A stretch of 64,000 bases of DNA from Rahnella inusitata (GTDB lineage: Bacteria > Pseudomonadota > Gammaproteobacteria > Enterobacterales > Enterobacteriaceae), in NCBI RefSeq assembly GCF_003263515.1, contig NZ_JYDE01000017.1, positions 310,001 to 374,000 on the forward strand, given 5' to 3'. Shown one piece after another: positions 17,367 to 25,220 of this stretch. The notes beneath the pieces were generated by a model, which made no database searches, had not been told where the DNA came from, and worked only from the letters and a program-made list of their open reading frames with translations. How positions within the stretch are numbered: position 1 is the first letter of the stretch; each line of letters opens with the position of its first letter. Made by a program: the position numbers and the translations under genes.

Positions 17367-17448
17367 TATCAGACAGGGTGAGGGTTTGCGGTGGATTGCT
17401 GGCAAAGGTATAGTGACCGGCTGCGAACCGGAAAGCTGAGATAACATC

Positions 17449-18213
17449 ATGGAAACTAAGCGTGAAGACAGGATCCAGCGTCTTTTGCTGGCGCTAAAAA
17501 AGACTGACAAAATCCACCTGAAAGAAGCGTCTTTGCTGCTCGATGTTTCCGAGATGACGATTCGGCGTGATCTGAATGCAGAGCCTGCGCCAGTGATCCT
17601 GCTCGGCGGTTATATTGTGATGGATCCTAAGAACAACCCGGCGACGCACTATTTCGTCAGTGAACAAAAAATGAAGCAGGTCGCTGAAAAACGCCGACTG
17701 GCCAAATGTGCCGCCAGCCTGATCCTCGATAATGACACCGTCTTTTTCGATTGCGGCACTACCATGCCGTATGTGATTGAAAGTATCCCCGAATCCAGGA
17801 TTTTCACTGCAATCTGCTATTCGCTTAACACTTTTCTGGCACTTCAGGAGAAACCGCACTGCGATGTCATTTTATGCGGCGGCGCGTTTAAATCCAGCAA
17901 CAGTATATTCACGCCGATCGGTCGAAGCTGTGAAATCGATTTTATCCGCCCGGCAAAAGCGTTTATTTCCGCCGCGGGTGTCAGCATTGAACATGGGGTA
18001 ACGTGCTTTAATTTCGATGAATTGCTGATGAAGCATCAGGCGATGGAGCGCTCTGCGCAATGTATTCTGGTGGCCGACAGCAGTAAGTTTGATCAGGTGC
18101 GACCGGCGGCAATCGCACCTTTAGCCCGTTTTAACACCCTGGTCAGCGATGCCAAACCGCCACAGGCTTACCTTGATTTTTGCCAGCAGGCTGACATTAC
18201 ACTCAGCGTCTGA
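17449..18213 (+). CDS. deoR: deoxyribose-phosphate-responsive repressor DeoR
   Basis: DeoR represses the deo genes for deoxyribonucleoside breakdown and is released by deoxyribose-5-phosphate. The 254-residue product begins METKREDRIQRLL and has the N-terminal helix-turn-helix (LKEASLLLDVSEMTIRRDLN, about 22-45) and the sugar-phosphate sensor domain (FFDCGTTMPYVIE, CYSLNTFLALQEKPHCDVI, LCGGAF). The match to E. coli DeoR is good across the length. It converges on sbmC with only 5 bp between stops. Confidence 0.92.
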   Translation: METKREDRIQRLLLALKKTDKIHLKEASLLLDVSEMTIRRDLNAEPAPVILLGGYIVMDPKNNPATHYFVSEQKMKQVAEKRRLAKCAASLILDNDTVFFDCGTTMPYVIESIPESRIFTAICYSLNTFLALQEKPHCDVILCGGAFKSSNSIFTPIGRSCEIDFIRPAKAFISAAGVSIEHGVTCFNFDELLMKHQAMERSAQCILVADSSKFDQVRPAAIAPLARFNTLVSDAKPPQAYLDFCQQADITLSV

Positions 18214-18218
18214 CCCCT

Positions 18219-18695
18219 TCAGCGGATAGCCGGGATCTTCTCGACCGACTGATAAAACACCACTTCCCAGATGCCGGTTTTTGAGCCATCACTCAGATAG
18301 TGCTCAAAGCAGGCTTTTCCATCCGGCCGGTAATGATTACTGGCCAGCAGCTGGCTGTAAAACTCCCGCCAGGCTTGTTCAAAATTTCCGTCTGTTATGG
18401 TGGTGTGATACGCCGCATAGGTGCCACCTGGCAGGGTTTGCAGCGCCAGCCCGTCCGCATCATCGAGAATGAAATTATCCGCGACGCAAACCGAAGGATC
18501 CGCGCGCAGCGCTTCAGCGGGTGTGGTATCCGGGTTATCATGAAACCACGTCAGCCATTCGTTATGTGGCTGATGGTGTCGTGCGACCCACTTCGTCAGC
18601 TGCTGAAATCCGCTGTGGATTGACTCCTTATATGGCCCGACAACCCGGTAGCTCACCAGTTTTTTTGCCGGTCTTTCGACGATTAATAGTGCCAC
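18219..18695 (-). CDS. sbmC: GyrI/SbmC-family protein
   Basis: A 158-residue GyrI-like small-molecule-binding domain; E. coli SbmC protects gyrase from MccB17 and CcdB. Shared features are the YRVVGPYKESIHSGFQQLTKWV start, the DNPDTTPAEALRADPSV centre and CFEHYLSDG near the end. Identity with the E. coli protein is modest, so a different GyrI-like role is possible. Unlike E. coli sbmC no CTGT-N8-ACAG LexA box is visible upstream. The upstream gap has instead a 12-bp direct repeat. Confidence 0.75.
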   Translation of the reverse strand: MALLIVERPAKKLVSYRVVGPYKESIHSGFQQLTKWVARHHQPHNEWLTWFHDNPDTTPAEALRADPSVCVADNFILDDADGLALQTLPGGTYAAYHTTITDGNFEQAWREFYSQLLASNHYRPDGKACFEHYLSDGSKTGIWEVVFYQSVEKIPAIR

Positions 18696-18764
18696 GATGA
18701 TCTCCTTTTATCTGACATGAATTGAGATAGTTCCATGATGATAATACTAACGGTACAGATGCCA

Positions 18765-18819
18765 GCTATAACAGTTCCCCGTTTTGCAGCGGGTAACTGC
18801 TCTACGCGCTATAACAGTT
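18765..18819. repeat. 12-bp direct repeat between sbmC and ylaC
   Basis: GCTATAACAGTT occurs at 18765-18776 and again at 18808-18819, 43 bp apart (about four helical turns), in the divergent promoter region. Could be a pair of operator sites; no known regulator fits. Confidence 0.6.
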
Positions 18820-18879
18820 GTCATGATAAAATAATGTAATCAGATTGCATTATAGTCGTCACTGCAGCGAGGTTATGGG

Positions 18880-19386
18880 ATGGACGTGATCAAAAATGTA
18901 TTAAATAGTGAAATTGATCGGATCAACCGTCAGGAAGGCCGTGATGGCAGGGTTCGCATCAACGTTGAGTTCTTTGTGAATCATCCGTGGCTGTGTCTGG
19001 CGATGCTGGTCGGGTATATTGCGGTTGGCGTCGTGATGTATGTATCGCCATACATGGGCATTGGCTGGTTTATCGGTTTCACCGCCTTTTTGGTCTTTAT
19101 GTCAGCGATGCTGTTGCTAGAAATCAAACCGGTATATCGCTATGAAGACATCGGTGTGCTGGATTTACGTGTCTGCTATAACGGCGAATGGTATTTCAGC
19201 CGTGAATTATCCGCAGAGGCCGTACAGCAGATTCTCAGTGCCGAAAGCGTAAGTAGTTGGGTGAAAAATCGCATTGAGTCGATTGTACGCAACAAAGGTT
19301 TTGTCGATTTTTACGATGTTTACGATCTGGCCCGCCTTGAACACCAGCAACCGGCCTCGATGAATGCTGTACAGTTAGCGCACTAA
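18880..19386 (+). CDS. ylaC: inner membrane protein YlaC
   Basis: The 168-residue product has the YlaC layout: a soluble N-terminus of about 30 residues, two membrane helices (about 35-85), then the well-kept YRYEDIGVLDLRVCYNGEWYFSRE and a C-terminal domain ending in VDFYDVYDLARLE. Function is unknown. The sequence resembles E. coli YlaC closely in the soluble part and only in pattern in the helices. It is a few residues longer at the C-terminus. Confidence 0.9.
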   Translation: MDVIKNVLNSEIDRINRQEGRDGRVRINVEFFVNHPWLCLAMLVGYIAVGVVMYVSPYMGIGWFIGFTAFLVFMSAMLLLEIKPVYRYEDIGVLDLRVCYNGEWYFSRELSAEAVQQILSAESVSSWVKNRIESIVRNKGFVDFYDVYDLARLEHQQPASMNAVQLAH

Positions 19387-19525
19387 TTCCCCCTTCAACA
19401 TGGCTTTCGTCCATGACGTCACCCTGCATGCTCTGATAAAATAGCGGCTGGACATACATTACGTGAATGAGTTGTTCATCTGACGAACGAATCACGAGGT
19501 ATGTTGAGCCGTTACAGGAGCCGCT

Positions 19526-19801
19526 GTGGAACGAATCAAACTGACTATTCATCATCTGCACAAAATCGTTTCTGATGAAAAACAGGATGCACATGCCGTC
19601 GCCCGCATTTATGCTGGTGAAGAGCTGCTGCTGACCGAGACGATGAGCGGGCAGGCCATCCATTTTGATCGCTACATTCACGCCGATAATGACACCGGTG
19701 AACCTTTACGGGTGGAATGGGATTGTGACGGAAGTGCAAAGATGTCAGTTTCCCGCGCAGAAGTGTGTCCGTGCTGTGGTGGGGACGCACTTCACGGGTA
19801 A
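19526..19801 (+). CDS. small protein with C-terminal CPCC motif, 91 residues
   Basis: Not recognised. GTG at 19526 has CAGGAG six bases upstream. The body looks like a small beta-rich domain (IKLTIHHLHKI, ARIYAGEELLLTETM, HFDRYIHADN) and the end reads CPCCGG, three cysteine-rich residues close to the C-terminus that could bind metal or form a disulfide. It may be co-transcribed with the 86-residue gene 37 bp downstream. Confidence 0.65.
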   Translation: MERIKLTIHHLHKIVSDEKQDAHAVARIYAGEELLLTETMSGQAIHFDRYIHADNDTGEPLRVEWDCDGSAKMSVSRAEVCPCCGGDALHG

Positions 19802-19838
19802 GAAAATGCAGAGAGTAAACGCAGAGCAGAGGTGAATG

Positions 19839-20099
19839 ATGAAGTTTATCAACAACGAAGTTGAATACCGTAAATGGATAATGGATGAAATTTTCCAGGC
19901 GAGCGCGGTAGGCGAAACCTCTGAGTTTGCCGATCAGGAAGTGGATGATTTTATTTTCGATGCCAGGCCGGTAGCGTATCCGTGCGTGGCGGTGATGATC
20001 CAGACGCCGGGAGAGCCGGGCGTTTGCGAACCGCGTTTCGTGTATAAAGAACAGATTTTCGACTGGGCGCACAAGATGGGCTTTGGCTTCGACAGCTAA
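19839..20099 (+). CDS. acidic 86-residue protein, paralogue A
   Basis: Of two adjacent ATGs the second (19839) has GAGG at better spacing and makes the protein align from residue 1 with the gene at 21733. The product has EYRKWIMDEIFQ at the start, EVDDFIFDARPVAYPC in the middle and DWAHKMGFGF at the end. No membrane segment or signal. It is 34 % identical, with no gaps, to the protein at 21733-21993. Family and function unknown. Confidence 0.8.
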   Translation: MKFINNEVEYRKWIMDEIFQASAVGETSEFADQEVDDFIFDARPVAYPCVAVMIQTPGEPGVCEPRFVYKEQIFDWAHKMGFGFDS

Positions 20100-20159
20100 T
20101 TGTCGCAGCAATAATCAACGCCAGCCCTGAGTGTCGCTCAGGGCTTTCTCAGGAAGCTT

Positions 20160-20372
20160 TTACACATTTTTCCTGTCGATTTTCTCTTCACCCCAGAAAA
20201 GATGGTCTTCCTTGGTTTTTGCGAAGGCGATAGGCAGCACTTCATCATTGCCTTCTTCCCAAATTTTCTGAGCCAGCGTTTCATCATTTTTGGCCAGCTC
20301 AAAAATGGCTTCGGCTATTTCGTGAGAGGTTTCACGCGTGTTGGCCCAGGCTTTGATATTTGACGTCGTCAT
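20160..20372 (-). CDS. yccJ: YccJ family protein
   Basis: The 70-residue product matches E. coli Ycc[39 protein letters not shown] and [13 protein letters not shown] at the C-terminus. Function is unknown; in E. coli it is encoded next to wrbA and is starvation-related. I take the ATG at 20372 (CGAGGAAAACCGG upstream) over an in-frame ATG at 20396. Confidence 0.93.
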   Translation of the reverse strand: MTTSNIKAWANTRETSHEIAEAIFELAKNDETLAQKIWEEGNDEVLPIAFAKTKEDHLFWGEEKIDRKNV

Positions 20373-20598
20373 CCGGTTTTCCTCGTAGGATCTCATGAAA
20401 TAAGTTCGTAAAAAATGTCGTCATGACACCTTTATATTCACTATAACTATGGTTTCCATAAGCGGTTTATGCAAATCCTGCGGCTTTTCGTCCCAATTCC
20501 AGGGGCAGGAAAAGCGTTATCAGGGCACAAAAAAGGCGTCAGATATACGCCGGTCTCGTTTATACTAGAGCCAGTTTCGAACAATTAAGGTGATGAGA

Positions 20599-20730
20599 AT
20601 GAGCGACGATATTTTTGATTTTGACATTGATGCTGCATTGGTGTCCGCAGAAGAAAAAGCGGCTGAAAAAGCAGCAGCAGTGCCTGAAGCCGTTCAGGAC
20701 GAAAGTGACTGTGAAGGCTGCAAAATCTGA
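20599..20730 (+). CDS. 43-residue acidic protein with C-terminal CEGC
   Basis: A tiny gene with AAGG eight bases before the ATG at 20599 and a terminator right after. It encodes MSDDIFDFDIDAALVSAEE, an alanine/lysine/glutamate helix, and a C-terminus SDCEGCKI. A TATACT that could be its -10 lies at about 20560. The strong acid content and the last-six-residue cysteine pair are distinctive. I do not recognise it. Confidence 0.7.
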   Translation: MSDDIFDFDIDAALVSAEEKAAEKAAAVPEAVQDESDCEGCKI

Positions 20731-20756
20731 TTTTGCCCCAAAGTACAGTAAATAAA

Positions 20757-20779
20757 GAAACCGCTTCGGCGGTTTTTTT
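20757..20779 (+). terminator. rho-independent terminator
   Basis: AAACCGC-TTCG-GCGGTTT stem followed by T7, just after the 43-residue gene. Confidence 0.9.
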
Positions 20780-20982
20780 GTGTCTGACGTTTGTGGGAAA
20801 TAACGATTTTTTGTCTGAATCTCCTTTACTGACATAGCGTTGCAACGCATTACGTAAAACCGGTTTCTGACGCAAATGTAAGGATAGCGAAAGGACATTT
20901 TTTTTGGGATAAATTCCTATAGAACAGGAAGATAGCTGGCGGTAATTTGTCATCACCTGATAAGCAGGTCGTGAGGTTTCCA

Positions 20983-21327
20983 ATGAAAAAACTGATTCTG
21001 ATTCTCGCCGTTATGCTTTCCACTGTGCCCGCGCTGGCTCAGGCAAACGTCGAGCTGGGCGTAAATATGCCGGGCCTTTCACTGCACATTGGTGACCGCG
21101 ATCCCCGTGGATATTATTGGGATGGAGGCGACTGGCGTCCGCCGGGTTGGTGGGATGAACATTACCGTGATGAAGGTCGGGGACACTGGGTCTATTACGA
21201 GCCCGAGCCACCGCCGCCACCGCGTCACTGGCATCATGAACACTGGCACGAAGGACCCCCGCCGGGGTACTGGCGTGATGGCCCTCCGGGGCACTGGCGG
21301 GAAGGGCCCCCTCCGGGACGCTGGTAA
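20983..21327 (+). CDS. secreted DUF2502 (YpeC-like) protein
   Basis: The 114-residue product has a cleavable signal peptide (MKKLILILAVMLSTVPALAQA) and the DUF2502 core LSLHIGDRDPRGYYWDGGDW, which matches E. coli YpeC. The rest is low-complexity: repeated GYWRDGPP/GHWREGPP/GRW units and an EPEPPPPPRHWHHEHWHEG stretch, very rich in Pro, Gly, His and Trp. It should be periplasmic. His/Trp content suggests metal or ligand binding, unproved. GTGAGG precedes the ATG at 20983. Confidence 0.88.
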   Translation: MKKLILILAVMLSTVPALAQANVELGVNMPGLSLHIGDRDPRGYYWDGGDWRPPGWWDEHYRDEGRGHWVYYEPEPPPPPRHWHHEHWHEGPPPGYWRDGPPGHWREGPPPGRW

Positions 21328-21732
21328 TAAAAGCGCAGTAAGTTAGCTCAAGAGAATCATCAAAATTTTGGGAACAGGGTTGGCAGTGGTGATGCGAAAG
21401 TATCCCCAATGTCAGTTCTGTTCCTTTTGCGTTTTGTACTTTCGCTCCTGATGGTTACTGCTGTAATTAATTATTATAATGAATATGGATACATAATTTA
21501 TTCATTATTATTATGAATAAAGGGGTTACCTTTAAATAAAAAATGAATAAACCCAGAAAATAAGGTTTTGAGAGAAATTGCTATTTGCTAACTTCAATTT
21601 ATATGTTAATTTTCTGTTATGTGAAATTAGCAATGGATGGCTCGAACGCAACGCGTGCCTGATCTCATATTAAGTATTTAAGGAAGATTTTTTATCAGGT
21701 GCGTTAGACATTATTTACTGTGAGTTAATCCT
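21328..21732. other. AT-rich intergenic region
   Basis: 405 bp between the DUF2502 gene and the second paralogue. It contains repeated ATGAATA-type words and the inverted repeat TTATTCAT/ATGAATAA (about 21498-21520), plus a distant CGAAAGTA/TACTTTCG pair. No coding sequence is apparent. Confidence 0.5.
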
Positions 21733-21993
21733 ATGCACTTGATTAAAAACGATTTTGAATACCGTTCCTGGATGCTTGATGCCTATTTCCGTCAGGATAA
21801 TATTTTTGGTGACACACTTCTGACCGATGAGGAAATGGATGATTTTCTTTTCGAATCGCGTCCACAGGAATACCCTTGCCTTGGTATGGTGACTCCGTCT
21901 AAAACCAATCCTCTGGACAGTGATATTGCTTTTTTTTACCGTAATAATATCAATGACTGGGCAACATCTATGGGGCTTATCAACAGTAAATAG
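21733..21993 (+). CDS. acidic 86-residue protein, paralogue B
   Basis: Same length as the gene at 19839 and gaplessly alignable: shared EYR-W, E-DDF-F--RP--YPC and I-DWA--MG with intervening substitutions (29 identities of 86). It ends IAFFYRNNINDWATSMGL. The two genes are separated by yccJ, the 43-residue gene and the DUF2502 gene. AT-rich upstream region suggests a separate promoter. Function unknown. Confidence 0.8.
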   Translation: MHLIKNDFEYRSWMLDAYFRQDNIFGDTLLTDEEMDDFLFESRPQEYPCLGMVTPSKTNPLDSDIAFFYRNNINDWATSMGLINSK

Positions 21994-22011
21994 CCTTATT
22001 CTTCAGGTATT

Positions 22012-22039
22012 AAAAAAGCGCTGGCAAGGCGCTTTTTTT
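22012..22039. terminator. bidirectional terminator
   Basis: AAAAGCGC-TGGCAAG-GCGCTTTTTTT; ends the paralogue B gene and the convergent universal stress protein gene. Confidence 0.88.
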
Positions 22040-22057
22040 GTTTTTAGATCCGCTGAA

Positions 22058-22504
22058 TTAATTTCCGCGAACTTCAACTAACACCGGGCAGGGCGCATGG
22101 GCGATCACTTCTGCGCTGACTGAACCTTTCATCATACGTCCAAAGGCCGAGAGCTGACGGTGACCGATGACGATGACCGATGCTTTTATCTTTTCAGCCT
22201 CGGCCACCAGCGCTTCGCCAGCAGTACCGACGATCAGGTTTCCTTTAGCGCGGATACCCGCTTCATTCAGCGTTTTCAGCGCATTGCCTACCACTGCGCG
22301 GGCGGTGTTTTGCTCTTCCTCCGCCGGTGGATACTCCACGATTTCGCCAGGCACATCGCCGTTCTCTTCCAGCGCATAAGATTCATCAATGCAGCAGGTG
22401 ACATACACTGTTGACGGATGACCATTCGCCAGCTGCCGGGCAAGATCGACGACGAAAGGGGACTGCTTTGAGCCATCTACGGCCAGCAAAATAACATCAA
22501 ACAT
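22058..22504 (-). CDS. universal stress protein, UspA family
   Basis: A 148-residue single-domain Usp. MFDVILLAVDGSKQS at the start and GHRQLSAFGRMMKGSVSAEVIAHAPCPVLVEV at the end include the ATP-type loop G-x2-...-GS. The start is set by CAGGAG seven bases upstream of the ATG at 22504. It follows the IclR regulator by 13 bp in one operon. It probably acts in stress survival; its partner is unknown. Confidence 0.9.
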   Translation of the reverse strand: MFDVILLAVDGSKQSPFVVDLARQLANGHPSTVYVTCCIDESYALEENGDVPGEIVEYPPAEEEQNTARAVVGNALKTLNEAGIRAKGNLIVGTAGEALVAEAEKIKASVIVIGHRQLSAFGRMMKGSVSAEVIAHAPCPVLVEVRGN

Positions 22505-22517
22505 GTGCACTCCTGGG

Positions 22518-23297
22518 TTAGTTGTTCTGACCGAGCTTACCGATTTCGCCAATCAGCGCATTTTTACACTCGAGCAGCGCGTCACGAATTAGGGCTTCTT
22601 TGGCTTTCCGGCGCGAGGTGGGAAAAAGCACTGAAACGGAGTAGCGACCCAGAATGGTATCGATCGCAACGGCCAGCGTCGACACGCCGTCCACGGTCTC
22701 ACCGTTCTCCATGGAGATGCCGCTTTCGCGGACGTCGGCAATTTTGTTTAGCAGGGAATCGACCGTACGCACCGTCTGTTCGGTGGCGGGTTCAAGCACC
22801 TCGCCGACAATAATGCGGATCTCGTCATCGGTTTTAAGCGATAGCAGTGCGCGGCCACCGGAGGTACTGTAAATCGGCAGATTCAGGCCGACTCTCGGTA
22901 CTACGCGTAACTCACGTTCCGCCACGATGCTGTGAATATTGGCTATCTGGCGGCCACTGGCGCGTCCGAGAGAGACGGTTTCGTCAGTGGATTCGCACAG
23001 CTGGCGAAGGAACGGGGAGGCGATGGCTATCACATCGGTGTGTACCGTGGACACCAGTTTCAGCAGCGTCGGACCAAGCCTGACACCCCCGCTGCCTTCG
23101 GATCGCACCAGACCTTCTTCGGCAAGTGCGGCCACGATCCTCTGCACGGTGGAGCGCGGCAGGTCGACATCATGGGCGATCGCCCCGAGGCTCATTCCTT
23201 GAGGATGTTTTCCCAGCGCATTAAGAATGGATGCGGCGCGCGAAATCACCTGGATCCCACCGCTGCGTTCTTCGTCTCCTGCAATGTCCTGCGCCAT
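22518..23297 (-). CDS. IclR-family transcriptional regulator
   Basis: A 259-residue IclR protein: winged helix at about 15-75 (VISRAASILNALGKHPQG, LPRSTVQRIVAALAEEGLVR) and an effector-binding GAF-like domain (about 85-255; TVSLGRASGRQIANI, VGLNLPIYSTSGGRALLS, DGVSTLAVAI). AGGAG sits five bases before the ATG at 23297. It diverges from an EmrAB-type exporter operon and is co-transcribed with a Usp gene. The effector is unknown; the exporter is the natural target. Confidence 0.92.
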   Translation of the reverse strand: MAQDIAGDEERSGGIQVISRAASILNALGKHPQGMSLGAIAHDVDLPRSTVQRIVAALAEEGLVRSEGSGGVRLGPTLLKLVSTVHTDVIAIASPFLRQLCESTDETVSLGRASGRQIANIHSIVAERELRVVPRVGLNLPIYSTSGGRALLSLKTDDEIRIIVGEVLEPATEQTVRTVDSLLNKIADVRESGISMENGETVDGVSTLAVAIDTILGRYSVSVLFPTSRRKAKEALIRDALLECKNALIGEIGKLGQNN

Positions 23298-23384
23298 CAC
23301 TTCTCCTTTGTCACCAACGGGTGATCCTTACCGAAATCTATGCTGCCAATGTAATAGCTGGACGGTCTAAAAACAATTTTTAAT

Positions 23385-23484
23385 CACATTGCAATACAGT
23401 GCACCGTATTATAGTATTTGCGCTTGTACCACAATGTGGTGCAATGCATCGAAATAAAAGTGATATCGATCGCCACATTGCGAT
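23385..23484. promoter_or_regulatory. divergent control region with candidate IclR operators
   Basis: ACCACAATGTGGT (23428-23440) is a 6-1-6 palindrome. CACATTGC recurs at 23385 and 23474 on either side. All lie in the 254-bp gap between the regulator and the exporter gene, where an IclR operator is expected. Confidence 0.5.
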
Positions 23485-23551
23485 TTCTACCCGCACACCT
23501 GCCTTTCCACTATCGCCGCACCTATAAGCGACGTAGTTAACGAGCGACAAG

Positions 23552-25162
23552 ATGAATCATTCAGTCACAACGGCACCTGCCGCGAACGGTGCTGCAATGC
23601 CCGTTCCGCCGCCTTTTAATCTGCGGCTGATTATTGGGCTGATCGGCGTATTGATCGCCTCACTGTGCTCCGGCCTGAACGATCGGGTAACGGATATCGC
23701 ATTGGCCGATGTGCGCGGTGCGCTAAGTATCAGCAGTGACGAGGGATCCTGGTTGATCGGTGTCTATCAGGCGGCGGAAGTGGCGGCGATGATGATTGCA
23801 CCGTGGTTTGCAATGACGTTTTCACTGCGCCGTTTCACTCTTTTCGTCACCTTCGGATTTTTACTTCTGGCTGCGATCCTCCCTTTCGCGCCCAATTTGC
23901 CGGTGTTCATCGCGTTGCGTACTGTTCAGGGCATCTTCGGCGGTGCTTTGCCACCTTTGCTGATGACCGCCGCGCTGCGCTTTATGCCGCCGCATTACAA
24001 ATTGTATGGCCTGAGTGCCTACGCCCTGACGGCCACCTTCGGCCCGAATATGGCGACGTCGCTGGCAGCACTCTGGACAGATTACGCAGGCTGGCAGTGG
24101 GTGTTCTGGCAGGTTATCCCGCCTTGTTTACTGGCGGTCATGATGGTCGGCTACGGCATTCCGCAGGATCCGTTGCGCTTTGAGCGTTTTAAGCAGATGG
24201 ATAAAGTCGGGATGCTGACAGGATGCAGCGGTATTTCTCTGCTGGTGCTGTCCCTGCAACAAGGGGAGCGTTTGGACTGGTTTAACTCTCCGCTGATCAC
24301 GATGATGTTTTTTGCTGCGCTGGCGTTGCTGACAATTTTTCTGGTCAACGAATGGCATCACCCTTTGCCGTTATTCAAATTACAGATGCTCAGGCGCCAC
24401 AATCTGGCTCACGGTTTAATCACGCTGTTTGCGCTGATGTTCCTTTTCTTATCCGGCTCTGCTTTACCGTCGAGCTATATGGAGCAGGTCGGCGGGTTCC
24501 GTGCGGTTCAGGTGGGGCCGCTGGCGCTGACCATCGGCCTGCCGCAACTCCTGCTGGCCCCTATGGTGGCCTTTGTACTGACCATGCGCTGGATCGACAG
24601 TCGCTGGGTGCTGGCCTGCGGGCTGGGGCTGATCGGTTTTTCCTGCTACTGGGGAACGCACCTGACCAGCGCCTGGGCACGGGACAATTTTTACCTGATT
24701 CAGATTATGCAGGCGTTCGGTCAGCCGATGGCCGTGTTACCGATCCTGATGAGTGCGACCAGCGTAGTGCAGCCGCCGGAAGGGCCTTTTGCCTCGGCAA
24801 TGTTTAATACCACGCGCGGTCTGGGCAGCGTGATGGGCAGCGCCATGCTGGGCGTTTTCGTCAGTCACCGCGAGCAGTTCCATTCCAATGTATTACTCAA
24901 TCACGCAGGCAGTGTGAGCTATCTGTTGTCACAGCCGTACGGGGGCGGCAGCAGTTTTCTCGCGCCGCTTAACAGCGATGGCTCGGCTATTTCAACGGAA
25001 GTGATCACCCAGTTTTCCAGGCTGGTAAAAAAACAGGCACTGGTGCTTGGGCTGGCGGATACCTATCTGGTGATTATCGGTCTGGCGCTGGTACTGATCT
25101 TACTGGCCGCAATTTTGCCCAAACGCACGTATCCGCCGCAGTCACTGGTTAACCGCAACTGA
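23552..25162 (+). CDS. DHA2-family drug:proton antiporter (EmrB/QacA type)
   Basis: A 536-residue MFS exporter with about 14 membrane segments. The loop 2-3 motif is present in weak form, and the motif-C like G-x8-G-x3-GP helix (ALTATFGPNMATSLAALW) is seen near residue 165. Antiporter-type GSVMGSAMLGVF lies near residue 430. ATG at 23552 follows GACAAG weakly. It is the first gene of a two-gene operon with an EmrA-like adaptor and should pump a toxic compound through a TolC-like channel encoded elsewhere. No specific substrate can be read from the sequence. Confidence 0.9.
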   Translation: MNHSVTTAPAANGAAMPVPPPFNLRLIIGLIGVLIASLCSGLNDRVTDIALADVRGALSISSDEGSWLIGVYQAAEVAAMMIAPWFAMTFSLRRFTLFVTFGFLLLAAILPFAPNLPVFIALRTVQGIFGGALPPLLMTAALRFMPPHYKLYGLSAYALTATFGPNMATSLAALWTDYAGWQWVFWQVIPPCLLAVMMVGYGIPQDPLRFERFKQMDKVGMLTGCSGISLLVLSLQQGERLDWFNSPLITMMFFAALALLTIFLVNEWHHPLPLFKLQMLRRHNLAHGLITLFALMFLFLSGSALPSSYMEQVGGFRAVQVGPLALTIGLPQLLLAPMVAFVLTMRWIDSRWVLACGLGLIGFSCYWGTHLTSAWARDNFYLIQIMQAFGQPMAVLPILMSATSVVQPPEGPFASAMFNTTRGLGSVMGSAMLGVFVSHREQFHSNVLLNHAGSVSYLLSQPYGGGSSFLAPLNSDGSAISTEVITQFSRLVKKQALVLGLADTYLVIIGLALVLILLAAILPKRTYPPQSLVNRN

Positions 25163-25220
25163 AGCACGCTCCACCCAAACAAATGCACGCCACAATAAAA
25201 AAGAATGAGAGAAAAGAACC

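Noticed and set aside
18696-18879. LexA box upstream of sbmC
   Set aside because: No CTGT-N8-ACAG pair could be found in the gap.
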